A stretch of DNA of 64,000 bases, taken from NCBI RefSeq assembly GCF_019443425.1, contig NZ_CP080382.1, positions 1,426,001-1,490,000 on the forward strand, in the 5' to 3' direction. The notes under the pieces were generated by a model. It worked only from the letters and a program-made list of their open reading frames with translations, searched no databases and was not told the origin of the DNA. This DNA comes from Arthrobacter sp. PAMC25284 (GTDB lineage: Bacteria > Actinomycetota > Actinomycetes > Actinomycetales > Micrococcaceae). Positions 18,504-27,406 of this stretch are shown here, in pieces. A program made the translations under genes and the position numbers. How positions within the stretch are numbered: position 1 is the first letter of the stretch; every line of letters begins with the position of its first letter.

Positions 18504-19391
18504 TCAGGCCCACGTACCGTACGCCCGCTCGGTATTGCCGGCGATCTGCGCGCACAGCCCGGAGAGCTCGGAGCCTGTCAACTCGGCCATGGCCCGTACC
18601 GTGTAGGGGACCATATAGCTTGCGTTCGGACGACCCCGGAACGGGTGCGGTGTGAGGAACGGCGCATCCGTCTCGACCAGGATCCGCTCCGGATCCGCGA
18701 TGGCCAGGGCTGCCCGCAAATTTGAGGCATTCTTGAACGTCAAGGTCCCGGCGAAGGACATGTACCAGCCCTCGGCGTTACACGTCCGCGCGAGCTCCGC
18801 ATCACCGGAGAAGCAGTGAAACACAACGCGTTCGGGCGGCCCTTCCTCCCTCAGTACCTGCACCACATCATCGTGGGCGTCCCGGTCGTGGATCTGCAGA
18901 GTCAGGCCGAGCCGCTTGGCAATGTCGATATGGCGCCGGAACGAATACCGCTGGTGGACCAGGCCCTCCCCCTCGGTCCGGAAAAAATCGAGTCCAGTCT
19001 CGCCGATGGCCCGGATCCGCGGGTGCGAGGCCAGCACCTCAATCTCGGACAGTGCATCCTCGAGCTCGCCGCGCAGGGCGTAGCGGGGAGCGTCATTCGG
19101 GTGCAGCGCGACGGCGCCCAGGAGCCGCGGGTCCAGATCGACGGCCTGCACGGCAAAGCGGGACGACTCAAGGTCGCACCCGACCTGCACGGCACCCTTG
19201 ACCCCGACGGCTTCCGCAGCGTCAAGGGCGTCCTTGATTTTGACGGCCACATCGGCGTCGGGGAAATCAAGATGGGTGTGGTTGTCCATCACGGGCACGG
19301 GGAGCGGCTCCGGAGCGGGGGGATACCCGTGGCGCCCGGTTCCGTTGCTGCCGGGCGCACGGAACGGCGCGGGGGTAAGGGAATTGACCAT
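18504..19391 (-). CDS. TatD family metal-dependent hydrolase
   Basis: TIM-barrel metal hydrolase; family members act as 3'-5' DNA exonucleases or deoxyribonuclease-like enzymes. The 295 residues show the metal-binding MDNHTHLDFP, AIGETGLDFFR with the bridging glutamate, LQIHDRDAHDD, VVFHCFSG and ILVETDAPFLTPHPFRG. About 35 Pro/Gly-rich residues precede the domain. The start ATG 19391 has TAGGCT six bases before it. In many relatives metG lies just upstream; here a divergent moxR operon does. Confidence 0.93.
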   Translation of the reverse strand: MVNSLTPAPFRAPGSNGTGRHGYPPAPEPLPVPVMDNHTHLDFPDADVAVKIKDALDAAEAVGVKGAVQVGCDLESSRFAVQAVDLDPRLLGAVALHPNDAPRYALRGELEDALSEIEVLASHPRIRAIGETGLDFFRTEGEGLVHQRYSFRRHIDIAKRLGLTLQIHDRDAHDDVVQVLREEGPPERVVFHCFSGDAELARTCNAEGWYMSFAGTLTFKNASNLRAALAIADPERILVETDAPFLTPHPFRGRPNASYMVPYTVRAMAELTGSELSGLCAQIAGNTERAYGTWA

Positions 19392-19397
19392 CCGTCA

Positions 19398-19403
19398 AGC
19401 CTA
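19398..19403 (-). promoter_or_regulatory. Likely -10 element of tatD (leaderless)
   Basis: TAGGCT ends six bases (tgacgg) before ATG 19391. Confidence 0.6.
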
Positions 19404-19553
19404 ACTGGGTCGAAACTGAGATTTGCTGCCTGTGCACTGTCGGGTCCGGCCCTGGTCTTAGTACTCTGGTAGGAACGCAGGCGAACACCTGATGAAGGCG
19501 CCGGTAGCCGTTGCCGGTCGCTCCCGGGATCCGCCAGGGCTGAAAGGCTGCCG

Positions 19554-20711
19554 ATGGACTACCAGCGCACTTCTCTAGACGAAGTCCTCACCGAAGGCCA
19601 GGGCCTGCGGCCGGTCCCCGACGACGCGTCGGACAGGACGGGACGCAGGCCTGCGCCGCATGTGCCGCCCGCCATGGACAGCGCCGCGTTCCACGCGGCC
19701 AGCACCCGGATCCTCGCGTCCATCAATACCGTGATCGACGGCAAGGCAGACGCAGCCCGGATGGCGCTCACCGTGCTTCTGGCACAGGGCCATCTGCTCG
19801 TCGAAGATGTCCCCGGCGTCGGCAAAACGCTGCTCGCAAAAACCCTGGCACGCAGCATCCACGGTTCCGTGAGCAGGATCCAGTTCACGCCGGATCTGCT
19901 GCCCTCCGATGTCACGGGTGTCTCGATTTACAACCAGGCGTCCCGGACGTTTGAGTTCCGTCCCGGGGCGGTGTTCGCCAACATCGTGATCGGGGATGAA
20001 ATCAACCGCGCCTCAGCCAAGACGCAGTCGGCCCTGCTGGAGTGCATGGAGGAGCATCAGGTCACCGTTGATGGCTGTTCCTACCAATTGGACGAGCCAT
20101 TTATGGTGGTCGCGACGCAGAATCCCATCGAGATGGAAGGGACGTATCCGCTTCCGGAAGCGCAGCGGGACCGGTTTATGGCGCGCATCTCGATGGGCTA
20201 TCCGGACCGGGAGTCGGAGCTGCAGATGCTCGAAACGCACCAGGCGATATCGCCGCTGACGAAGGTGACCGCCGTTGTGACGGCGGCGGACGTGGCAGCC
20301 ATGATTGCGACCGTGCAGCAGGTCTACGTGGCACGCTCGGTCAAGGAATACACAGTAACCCTGGGGCGCGCCACCCGCGAAAGTCCGGTGCTCCGGCTCG
20401 GCGCCAGTCCGCGGTCCATGCTGCAGCTGCTGCGCGCCGCCAAGGCCACGGCTGCGTTGGCGGGCCGGGACTTCGTCGTGCCCGACGACATCATCAGCGT
20501 CGCCGAAGCTGTGCTGGCGCACCGGATCATCCTCGAACGCAAGGCCGTCAGCAGCGGCGAGACGGCCGAAAGCATTATCCGATCAATCCTGGTCTCCATT
20601 CCGGTCGACCAGGCGAGCACGGCCGGTTCGAGCGGCTGGCGTGCTGGGCGGGAGAACGCCGCAGGCCTTGCTCCCGTGCCGAAACTGCCGGGCCCCCGCC
20701 TAGGTATCTGA
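19554..20711 (+). CDS. MoxR family AAA+ ATPase
   Basis: Chaperone-like AAA+ ATPase of the MoxR group, thought to help assemble or activate protein complexes together with DUF58/VWA partners. The 385 residues show Walker A EDVPGVGKT near residue 87, FTPDLLPSDVTG, Walker B IVIGDEINRA, sensor ATQNPIEMEGTYPLPEAQ with the following arginine finger, and a C-terminal lid domain. About 45 extra residues precede the ATPase core, and the last 30 are Gly/Pro-rich. The start ATG 19554 has AAAGG six bases upstream. It is the first gene of a three-gene operon. Confidence 0.93.
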   Translation: MDYQRTSLDEVLTEGQGLRPVPDDASDRTGRRPAPHVPPAMDSAAFHAASTRILASINTVIDGKADAARMALTVLLAQGHLLVEDVPGVGKTLLAKTLARSIHGSVSRIQFTPDLLPSDVTGVSIYNQASRTFEFRPGAVFANIVIGDEINRASAKTQSALLECMEEHQVTVDGCSYQLDEPFMVVATQNPIEMEGTYPLPEAQRDRFMARISMGYPDRESELQMLETHQAISPLTKVTAVVTAADVAAMIATVQQVYVARSVKEYTVTLGRATRESPVLRLGASPRSMLQLLRAAKATAALAGRDFVVPDDIISVAEAVLAHRIILERKAVSSGETAESIIRSILVSIPVDQASTAGSSGWRAGRENAAGLAPVPKLPGPRLGI

Positions 20712-20716
20712 TCGAC

Positions 20717-22153
20717 GTGGCATTGATGGACCGTTTCCCGCGGCACGTCTTCAGCTCCCGGGGCTGGGGGCTGCTGGCGGCCGGAGCGCTGGCCTTGCTG
20801 GCTGCCCACATCACGGGGCGGCGTGACCTGCTGGCTTTGGCAACCCTGCTGATCTTCCTGCCGCTGCTGGCCCTGGCCGGAACGCGGCTGCTCCGGCCCC
20901 AGTTCCGGGTCTACCGGGAATTCAGTCCCTCGACGGTCGAGACCTCAGCCAGGTCCACCGTGCGCCTGGCCGTAGCCAGGAGTGCTGCCGGATCCGGACA
21001 CGCCCTCATGGAAGAGCGGCTGCCGCCCAGATTCGGCGAATCCCCCGCGTTCCGGTTCCCCTCACGCTCCAGCCTCGGCGGCACCAGCTACTACGAATAC
21101 CACCTGCGCTCCCGAAAACGCGGGCAGTTCCTGATCGGGCCGGTGACGGCCGAGATCAGTGATCCGTTCGGGCTCGCCCGCCGCCGCCAGGCCATCGACG
21201 ACGGCGATCTCCTGACGGTAACCCCCGCCGCCGTCGACCTGTCCCCCACGGGGCTGGCAGGTGCCCGCGGGTACGACGGTGCCACTCCGACACGGGCGGG
21301 AGCGAATCCCAGCAATGACGACATCATGACCCGCGAATACCGTCAGGGCGACCCGATGCGCCGCGTCCACTGGCCGGCGACTGCACGTCATGGTGCGCTG
21401 ATGGTCCGGCAGGAGGAATCCGTCGCCACTCCGGAAGCGACGATCATTATGGACCAGCGGCGGTCCGCGTACCCGGACGGCGGACCGTCCCCGCGGCCAG
21501 GTGCACGCCGGTCCGGCGACCGCGGCGGCCACGAACCGGTCACCTGTGACGCTTTCGAGTGGGCAGTTACCGCGGTTATGTCCGTCAGCGCGCATCTCTC
21601 CGGACGAAACTACAAACTGCGCTGCCTGGATGTCTCGGGATCACCGGCCTTCCTGCTCTCGCCGTCGGCCCCGGAGCCAGCCGCTGAGGAATATGCCGGC
21701 GCTTCCGGGCTCCAATCCGTCGCGGAGAGCCTGGCAGCCATCCAGCTCTCCGGAGCGCCGCCGCACCGCCGGGACAATACGACAACCCCCGACCCCGTCA
21801 CCGGCGTACCCGTCACCGGATCCGGGCCGTTGCCTTTTGACGACAGACTGATGGACAAGCTCGCTGCCCACCGCCAGCGCGGGCCGATCCTTGCGGTCAC
21901 AGGAATGCTGACGCTGGCTGAAGCCCGCGCCCTGTCGCCCGCGGCCGGCCTCGGCGCAAATGCCTTTGCCATCGTGATCACGGACGGCACGCCGGATACC
22001 GACGCCGTTCTGGACGCCCTGCGGCTCGGCGGCTGGCGGGCAGTCGCCGTCACCGCGGCCACTGCCCTGCCGTCCGCGTGGGCTGCCTACGACGAGGACA
22101 CGGCCGGCGCGCCGGCTGCGGCCGGCCAGCGCGGCGCCGGTGACCGGCGATGA
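20717..22153 (+). CDS. DUF58 domain-containing membrane protein
   Basis: Partner of MoxR ATPases in many bacteria, of unknown biochemical role. The 478 residues begin with two hydrophobic segments (LLAAGALALLAAH and LATLLIFLPLLALAG). A large soluble part carries the DUF58 hallmark YRQGDPMRRVHWPATARHG near residue 207 and a von Willebrand-like fold after it. It begins five bases after the moxR stop at GTG 20717; ATG 20726 is an alternative. Its stop overlaps the next start as ATGA. Confidence 0.88.
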   Translation: MALMDRFPRHVFSSRGWGLLAAGALALLAAHITGRRDLLALATLLIFLPLLALAGTRLLRPQFRVYREFSPSTVETSARSTVRLAVARSAAGSGHALMEERLPPRFGESPAFRFPSRSSLGGTSYYEYHLRSRKRGQFLIGPVTAEISDPFGLARRRQAIDDGDLLTVTPAAVDLSPTGLAGARGYDGATPTRAGANPSNDDIMTREYRQGDPMRRVHWPATARHGALMVRQEESVATPEATIIMDQRRSAYPDGGPSPRPGARRSGDRGGHEPVTCDAFEWAVTAVMSVSAHLSGRNYKLRCLDVSGSPAFLLSPSAPEPAAEEYAGASGLQSVAESLAAIQLSGAPPHRRDNTTTPDPVTGVPVTGSGPLPFDDRLMDKLAAHRQRGPILAVTGMLTLAEARALSPAAGLGANAFAIVITDGTPDTDAVLDALRLGGWRAVAVTAATALPSAWAAYDEDTAGAPAAAGQRGAGDRR

Positions 22154-24660
22154 CACTGACCCCGCAGCGCACAGGCACCGGGCCGGCGCGGGCCGGCGCG
22201 GAAAATTCGACCGTCCTGGCCCCCGGTGCCCGGCCGGTTCCGGCCGGGCCGGGCATGCAGCCATGGGTGATGGGCATCTCGGTTGCAGTCGCCGTCGCCG
22301 GTGCAGCGCTTGGACTCAACGGGGTGCTGCGCGGCTGGATCTGGTACTCACCGGTGCTGACGACGGTCATTGCGGTCACCTTCGCCATGGCAGCCCTCAG
22401 GTCACTCCGGCTCCACAGCGTCCCGGTAGCAGCCGGCGGCTTGGCGGCGCTGGTCATGGTCCTGACGTTTACGTTCTTCCGCCAGCACAGTTTCGCGGGA
22501 TTCATTCCATCCGGCGACACGATGACCCAGGTGGGAAGATTTCTGCGCAGGGCCAGTGAAACGGTGCTGGCCGAAAGCGCGCCCGTGGCCCCGAACGCGG
22601 GCATCGTTATGGTGGCCTGCGCTCTCCTGGGTCTGCTGGTCATCCTCATTGATTCACTGGCCTTCCCGCTGGCCTCGCCCGCAACCAGCGGCATCGGCAT
22701 CCTGGCCATCCTCGTGGTTCCGGCGATCATTAAGCCGCAGAGCGCCGGGGTGGCGGGTTTCGTGGGCGCGGCCGCCGGCTACCTGCTGATCCTGGCCTGC
22801 AGCCACTGGTTTGCGCCCGATACCCGGACCGGCGCCGACAACGCCCGGACGCCGGGCCAGTTCCGCCATGCCACAGTGGCCGGAGGCCTGGCCCTGACCC
22901 TCACGCTGCTCGTCCAGCCGCTCATTCCGGGCTTCGACCGCGGCTCTTTCCCGCAGGGTTCAAAGCTGAATCCGTTCGGCGTGGCGAGTGGCCTCAATCC
23001 CATGATCACTCTCGGCAACAGCCTGCGCAGCCCCGAAGGCGGTGGCCGGATCACCTATGCCACCAACGCGCCCACCACCCCCTATCTTCGCTCCGTCACC
23101 GTCGATACGTTCGACGGCGAGGCCTGGGCGCCGGATGACCGGGAGCCGACCCGCCGGCCGGGGACGGGCAGGATGGACTCCGGCCTCGACTCGGCCCCCG
23201 CCGAACTGCGGGTTGTCACGGCCATCAGGACGGGCCGGTTCACGAGCCCCTACCTTCCCGTCCCCTACGCCCCCGAAGCCGTCAACGGACTCACCGGACG
23301 CTGGAGCTGGGATCCTGCCACGCTGAGCATCCGGGGCATCGATACCGATACCCGCGACCAGCAGTTCGTCGCCATGTCCGTCACCCCGCAACTCACTCCG
23401 GAACTGCTGGCCCAGTCCGGCGGGCCGCCCCAGGGAGTGGCCGAACTGTTCGTCCGCCCGCCTGCCAACGTCCCGGACGTCGTGCGGCAGACCTCCGCGT
23501 CAGTCGTCGCCGGGTCCTCCACCCCGTACGCCCGGGCAATGGCGATCCAGCAGTACCTGCGCTCTGCCGAGTTCAGGTATTCCCTCGAGTCCCCGGTACA
23601 GGGCGGCTACGACGGCAACGGGATGTCCGTCCTGGCGGACTTTTTGGCCCAGAAAAGTGGCTACTGCATCCACTTCGCCTCGGCGATGGCTGTGATGGCC
23701 CGGCTGGAGGGAATCCCCAGCCGGATCGCGGTGGGCTACGCCCCGGGGCGGCTCACCGGCGCTACGGTGTCCGTTGCGGGGCAGGGTCCTTTGCCGGAAT
23801 ACGAGGTGGACGCCCGCGACGCCCATGCCTGGCCGGAGCTGTATTTTCAGGGCGTCGGCTGGGTCGCGTTCGAGCCGACCCCTTCGCGGGGCCTGGTACC
23901 GGCCTATGCTTCGGTCCCCACGGGATCCGGCGGCGCCAGCACCAATGAACCAAATGACCTGATAATCCCGGCGGACCAGGAGACCCGGGAGCCCGCAGCC
24001 CCACTGGGTCCCGTGCCGCTTCCGGGCGTCGCAGCTCCTGCCGGATCCGGCGTGAATCAGGTCTCCGAACACTTGGGCACAGGCGTGGCGATGCTCCTCA
24101 TCGTGCTGCTGGCGGCGCCCCGGCTGGCGCGCGAGGGCATCCGCCGTCGCCGGCTCCGGGCCGCAGGGTCGCCCGCCCGGCCTGCGCCCGCGCTGCGTGC
24201 CTGGGCGGAACTTCGGGATCTTGCCGCCGACTACGGCGTGGTGGCAGGGGCCGGGGATACGGCGCGGCGGTTCGTGGAACGACTGCTGGCCTCGGGGCTG
24301 CTCGGGGCGCCGGAGAGGATGGATATGCCGGGCCAGCAGGCCGCGGTGTCCCTGCGGCTGGACTTCGAGAATCAGGAATATGGCCGCCCGTCCCCTGTGG
24401 CAGCGCCGGGATCAGCTCCCGCCGGCAGTGCCTCCGCGGCAACCAGGATCGCGCTGGTGCGTGCCGCACTGCGGTCCACCGCGAAGCCCCTGGTGCGGCT
24501 CCGTGCGGAGCTGTTTCCGCCGTCGGTCATCGCGGCCTGGCGACGGTCGGCTGCGTCCCCGTTCCGGCCGCTGGCGCAAACGGCACGGCGCACCGTGCGT
24601 GGCGTCGCGGATACCGGGTTAGGGATCCGCGACGCCGTCCGCAGGGTGCGCCGGGGCTAG
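22150..24660 (+). CDS. TgpA-type transglutaminase-like membrane protein
   Basis: 836-residue membrane protein. The N-terminal third has about six hydrophobic helices, followed by an extracytoplasmic region with a transglutaminase-like cysteine-protease fold. The catalytic cysteine is Cys506 in GYCIHFASAMAVMARLEGIP, the histidine is His559 in DAHAWPELYF, and an aspartate-containing strand (VGWVAFEPTPSRG) follows. A further membrane helix near residues 640-655 leads into a cytoplasmic basic tail. Its start overlaps the DUF58 stop by four bases. The moxR-DUF58-TgpA set is conserved widely; the substrate is unknown, and cell-envelope processing is likely. Confidence 0.9.
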   Translation: MTLTPQRTGTGPARAGAENSTVLAPGARPVPAGPGMQPWVMGISVAVAVAGAALGLNGVLRGWIWYSPVLTTVIAVTFAMAALRSLRLHSVPVAAGGLAALVMVLTFTFFRQHSFAGFIPSGDTMTQVGRFLRRASETVLAESAPVAPNAGIVMVACALLGLLVILIDSLAFPLASPATSGIGILAILVVPAIIKPQSAGVAGFVGAAAGYLLILACSHWFAPDTRTGADNARTPGQFRHATVAGGLALTLTLLVQPLIPGFDRGSFPQGSKLNPFGVASGLNPMITLGNSLRSPEGGGRITYATNAPTTPYLRSVTVDTFDGEAWAPDDREPTRRPGTGRMDSGLDSAPAELRVVTAIRTGRFTSPYLPVPYAPEAVNGLTGRWSWDPATLSIRGIDTDTRDQQFVAMSVTPQLTPELLAQSGGPPQGVAELFVRPPANVPDVVRQTSASVVAGSSTPYARAMAIQQYLRSAEFRYSLESPVQGGYDGNGMSVLADFLAQKSGYCIHFASAMAVMARLEGIPSRIAVGYAPGRLTGATVSVAGQGPLPEYEVDARDAHAWPELYFQGVGWVAFEPTPSRGLVPAYASVPTGSGGASTNEPNDLIIPADQETREPAAPLGPVPLPGVAAPAGSGVNQVSEHLGTGVAMLLIVLLAAPRLAREGIRRRRLRAAGSPARPAPALRAWAELRDLAADYGVVAGAGDTARRFVERLLASGLLGAPERMDMPGQQAAVSLRLDFENQEYGRPSPVAAPGSAPAGSASAATRIALVRAALRSTAKPLVRLRAELFPPSVIAAWRRSAASPFRPLAQTARRTVRGVADTGLGIRDAVRRVRRG

Positions 24661-24685
24661 CGTCGGGCCGGGCTGGCAGGTGTTG

Positions 24686-26185
24686 CTAGCCTGCGTACGG
24701 GTCGGCGATGCCGATGTACTGGGTGTAGAGGTATTCCTCGATGCCTTCGAGGCCGCCTTCGCGGCCCAGGCCGGACTGTTTGACGCCGCCGAACGGGGCC
24801 GCGGCGTTGGAGACGACACCGGCGTTCAGGCCGAGCATGCCGGTTTCGAGGCGTTCGCCCATCCGGATGCCGCGGTTCAGGTCGCGCGTGAAGACGTAGG
24901 CGACCAGGCCGTACTCGGTGTTGTTCGCGAGCCGGACGGCTTCGTCCTCGGTGTCGAACGTGATGATCGGCGCGACGGGTCCGAAGATTTCCTCGGACAG
25001 GATCCGGGTGCCTTCGGTGACGCCTTTGAGAATGGTCGGCTGGTAGAAGTAACCGGGGCCGTCGACGGCGGCACCGCCGATGACCGCGACCGCACCGGCG
25101 GCCACTGCGTCGGTGACGAGCTCGTGGACCTTGTCCCGGCTCTTGGCATCGATCAGCGGGCCGACCTTGGACTCGGCTTCGGTGCCGCGGGCGGTCGTCA
25201 TGTCCGCCATCTTCGCGGCGAACTTCTCCGCGAACTCGTCGGCGAGGGACTCGTGCACGATGAACCGGTTTGCCGCTGTACAGGCCTCGCCCATGTTCCG
25301 CAGCTTCGCGAGCATGGCCCCGGCGACGGCGGCGTCGATGTCGGCGTCCTCGAACACCACAAACGGGGCGTTCCCGCCGAGTTCCATCGAGGTCCGCAGG
25401 ACCGTTTCGGACGCGTCGGCGAGCAGCCGGCGGCCCACCTCGGTGGAACCGGTGAAGGAGAGCTTCCGGAGCCGGGAATCCTTGATCAGCGGCCCCGTCG
25501 TGGCGCCCGCGGTGGAGGTCGGGATGAGGTTCAGGACACCGGCGGGAAGCCCGGCCTCCATCATCACCGCGGCGAACAGCTGGGACGTCAGCGGGGTCAG
25601 GTTAGCGGACTTGAGCACCATCGTGCAGCCCGCGGCCACGGCCGGGGAGACCTTCCGGGTTGCCATCGCCAGCGGAAAGTTCCATGGGGTAATCAGCAGG
25701 CACGGGCCGACCGGCTTCTTCGTCACCAGCAGCCGGGACTTGCCGTCCGGGGACACCGAGTACCGGCCGAAGGCCCGCACTGCCTCCTCCGAGAACCAGC
25801 GCAGGAATTCCGCACCGTAGGTAACCTCGCCGCGGGCCTCGGCCAGCGGTTTGCCCATCTCCAGGGTCATCAACAGCGCGAAATCCTCGGCGCGGGCCGT
25901 GACCAGCTCAAAGGCCCGGCGCAGGATCTCGCCCCGTTCGCGGGATGGAACCTTCGCCCAGGACTCCTGCGCGGCGGCCGCCGCGTCCAGGGCTGCGGCG
26001 CCGTCTTCGGGTCCGGCATCGGCCAGGCTCAACAGCACCCGGCCCGTCGCCGGATCCTCCACATCAAAAGTCTTTCCGGACGCGGCCGGACGCCACTGCC
26101 CGTCAATCAGCAGACCGGTCGGCACAGAGGCCAGCAGGGCGCCCTCGCGCTCCGCGGTAACAATGGGCTGGGCAGTAACAGTCAC
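24686..26185 (-). CDS. gabD: Succinate-semialdehyde dehydrogenase (NAD(P)+)
   Basis: Oxidises succinate semialdehyde to succinate, the last step of GABA degradation. The 499 residues are a complete aldehyde dehydrogenase. They include the NAD-binding TPWNFPLAMATRKVSPAVAAG, the general-base glutamate in MELGGNAPF (Glu268), the catalytic Cys302 in GEACTAANRF, and the C-terminal AAPFGGVKQSGLGREGG. GGGAG lies before GTG 26185. No gabT or gab transporter is adjacent, so the exact substrate rests on family similarity. It ends convergently, 25 bases from the transglutaminase gene. Confidence 0.88.
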   Translation of the reverse strand: MTVTAQPIVTAEREGALLASVPTGLLIDGQWRPAASGKTFDVEDPATGRVLLSLADAGPEDGAAALDAAAAAQESWAKVPSRERGEILRRAFELVTARAEDFALLMTLEMGKPLAEARGEVTYGAEFLRWFSEEAVRAFGRYSVSPDGKSRLLVTKKPVGPCLLITPWNFPLAMATRKVSPAVAAGCTMVLKSANLTPLTSQLFAAVMMEAGLPAGVLNLIPTSTAGATTGPLIKDSRLRKLSFTGSTEVGRRLLADASETVLRTSMELGGNAPFVVFEDADIDAAVAGAMLAKLRNMGEACTAANRFIVHESLADEFAEKFAAKMADMTTARGTEAESKVGPLIDAKSRDKVHELVTDAVAAGAVAVIGGAAVDGPGYFYQPTILKGVTEGTRILSEEIFGPVAPIITFDTEDEAVRLANNTEYGLVAYVFTRDLNRGIRMGERLETGMLGLNAGVVSNAAAPFGGVKQSGLGREGGLEGIEEYLYTQYIGIADPYAG

Positions 26186-26341
26186 AACGACTCCCTCGTC
26201 AGCAATACGGTTCGAACTCGGTTTTCAACGCCGCGCAGGCCCTGCAGGATGGCACTGCACGCGCGGTGGGATTACTGCCACGCTACTGCCGTCTTCTCCG
26301 GCACGTCTATGCAAGGCCGCACTACATCGGTATGGCTTCTG

Positions 26342-26355
26342 TGTGCAGTTGCACA
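26342..26355. promoter_or_regulatory. Palindrome upstream of gabD
   Basis: TGTGCA-GT-TGCACA is a perfect inverted repeat with a 2-base centre, about 160 bases before the gabD start and after the rsmI stop. It has the form of a dimeric repressor or activator site (for example a GntR- or PucR-type regulator), but no regulator gene is nearby. Confidence 0.35.
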
Positions 26356-26408
26356 GTGGCTGCGGGGGGAAGCATGTCCCGGTCCTGGCGGTCCTGGGAC
26401 GGGGTAGG

Positions 26409-27351
26409 TCAACGCGCGGCGAGGACCGCGGCGTAGAGCTCCCGCTTGCTGACCCTGGCGTCGTCAGCCACGGCAGCGACGGCTTCTTTGAGCCGGATTC
26501 CCTGCGCGATCAGCCCGTTGACGGCGGCCACGTGATCCTCCGGCCGCCCCGGCCCCGCGCTCGGGAGCACCGCCCACGACGACGGCAATCTCGCCGCGCA
26601 CGTCGTTGGTCTCAGCCCACTGCAGCAGCTCCCGCAGGGTGCCGCGGATGACTTCCTCGTAGGTCTTCGTCAGTTCCCGGCACACGGCGGCACGGCGGTC
26701 CGCGCCGAAACGTTCGTGCAGCGCCCGAAGCATCGGTTCGAGCCGGTGCGGGGCCTCGAAGAACACCATAGTGCGGCGTTCAGCGTCAAGGTCCGCGAGC
26801 CGGGTGGTCCGTTCGCCGGCCTTGCGCGGCAAAAAGCCTTCGAAGCAGAAGCGGTCGGTCGGGAGCCCGGAGAGCGCCAGTGCCGTCAGGACGGCAGACG
26901 GTCCGGGGGCGGCGGTGACGGTCAGGCCGGCGGCCACCGCACCTTCGACGAGGCGGAAGCCCGGATCCGAGACAGACGGCATCCCGGCATCGGTCACCAT
27001 GACCAGGGTCTTTCCGGACCTGACCTGCTCCAGCAGTTCGGCGGTGCGGGACGCTTCATTGTGCTCGTGATAGCTGATGATCCGGCCTGCCACTGTGACG
27101 CCGAGGGTCTGGACCAGCCGGTGCAGCCGCCGGGTGTCTTCGGCCGCGACAATGTCCGCCGTCGCCAGCAGCTCGACGAGCCGGGCCGAGGCGTCGCCTG
27201 CGTTGCCGATGGGGGTGGCCGCGAGAACGATCCGGCCCGGGCCCCCGGGGGACGGAACGACGCCCGGCAGGGCGACGGCGGACCCGGCCGTGTCCGCGGG
27301 GCCTCCGTCGTCGGCGGGAAGGATTCGGGAGGTGCTCGGTTCTTGGTCCAC
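26409..27351 (-). CDS. rsmI: 16S rRNA (cytidine1402-2'-O)-methyltransferase, frameshifted near the C-terminus
   Basis: Methylates C1402 in the decoding centre of 16S rRNA using SAM. Family motifs are clear: [66 protein letters not shown] and [10 protein letters not shown]. After [15 protein letters not shown] the first frame turns into low-complexity sequence ending at 26464. The next frame continues sensibly ([20 protein letters not shown], then [13 protein letters not shown]) to a stop at 26409. Removing one C from the GGCCCC run at 26551-26556 joins them and gives about 313 residues. The start GTG 27351 has TAGGCT six bases upstream. Confidence 0.88.
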
Positions 27352-27357
27352 ACGACC

Positions 27358-27363
27358 AGCCTA
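27358..27363 (-). promoter_or_regulatory. Likely -10 element of rsmI (leaderless)
   Basis: TAGGCT ends six bases (ggtcgt) before GTG 27351. It lies back to back with the mannosyltransferase promoter only 30 bases away. Confidence 0.6.
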
Positions 27364-27393
27364 CTGCGGGCGGGAGTGTCCGGCCGCAAAAGG

Positions 27394-27399
27394 TAGCAT
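27394..27399 (+). promoter_or_regulatory. Likely -10 element of the protein mannosyltransferase gene
   Basis: TAGCAT ends seven bases before GTG 27407. The alternative ATG at 27398 would lie inside this hexamer, which favours the GTG. Confidence 0.5.
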
Positions 27400-27406
27400 G
27401 GGCAAC

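Noticed and set aside
20717..24660. Moderate G+C skew suggesting horizontal transfer of the moxR operon
   Set aside because: Codon use and composition look like the neighbours; no mobile element or direct repeats flank it.
27077..27406. N-terminal extension of the mannosyltransferase
   Set aside because: The frame is open, but it runs antisense through rsmI and lacks membrane or family features.
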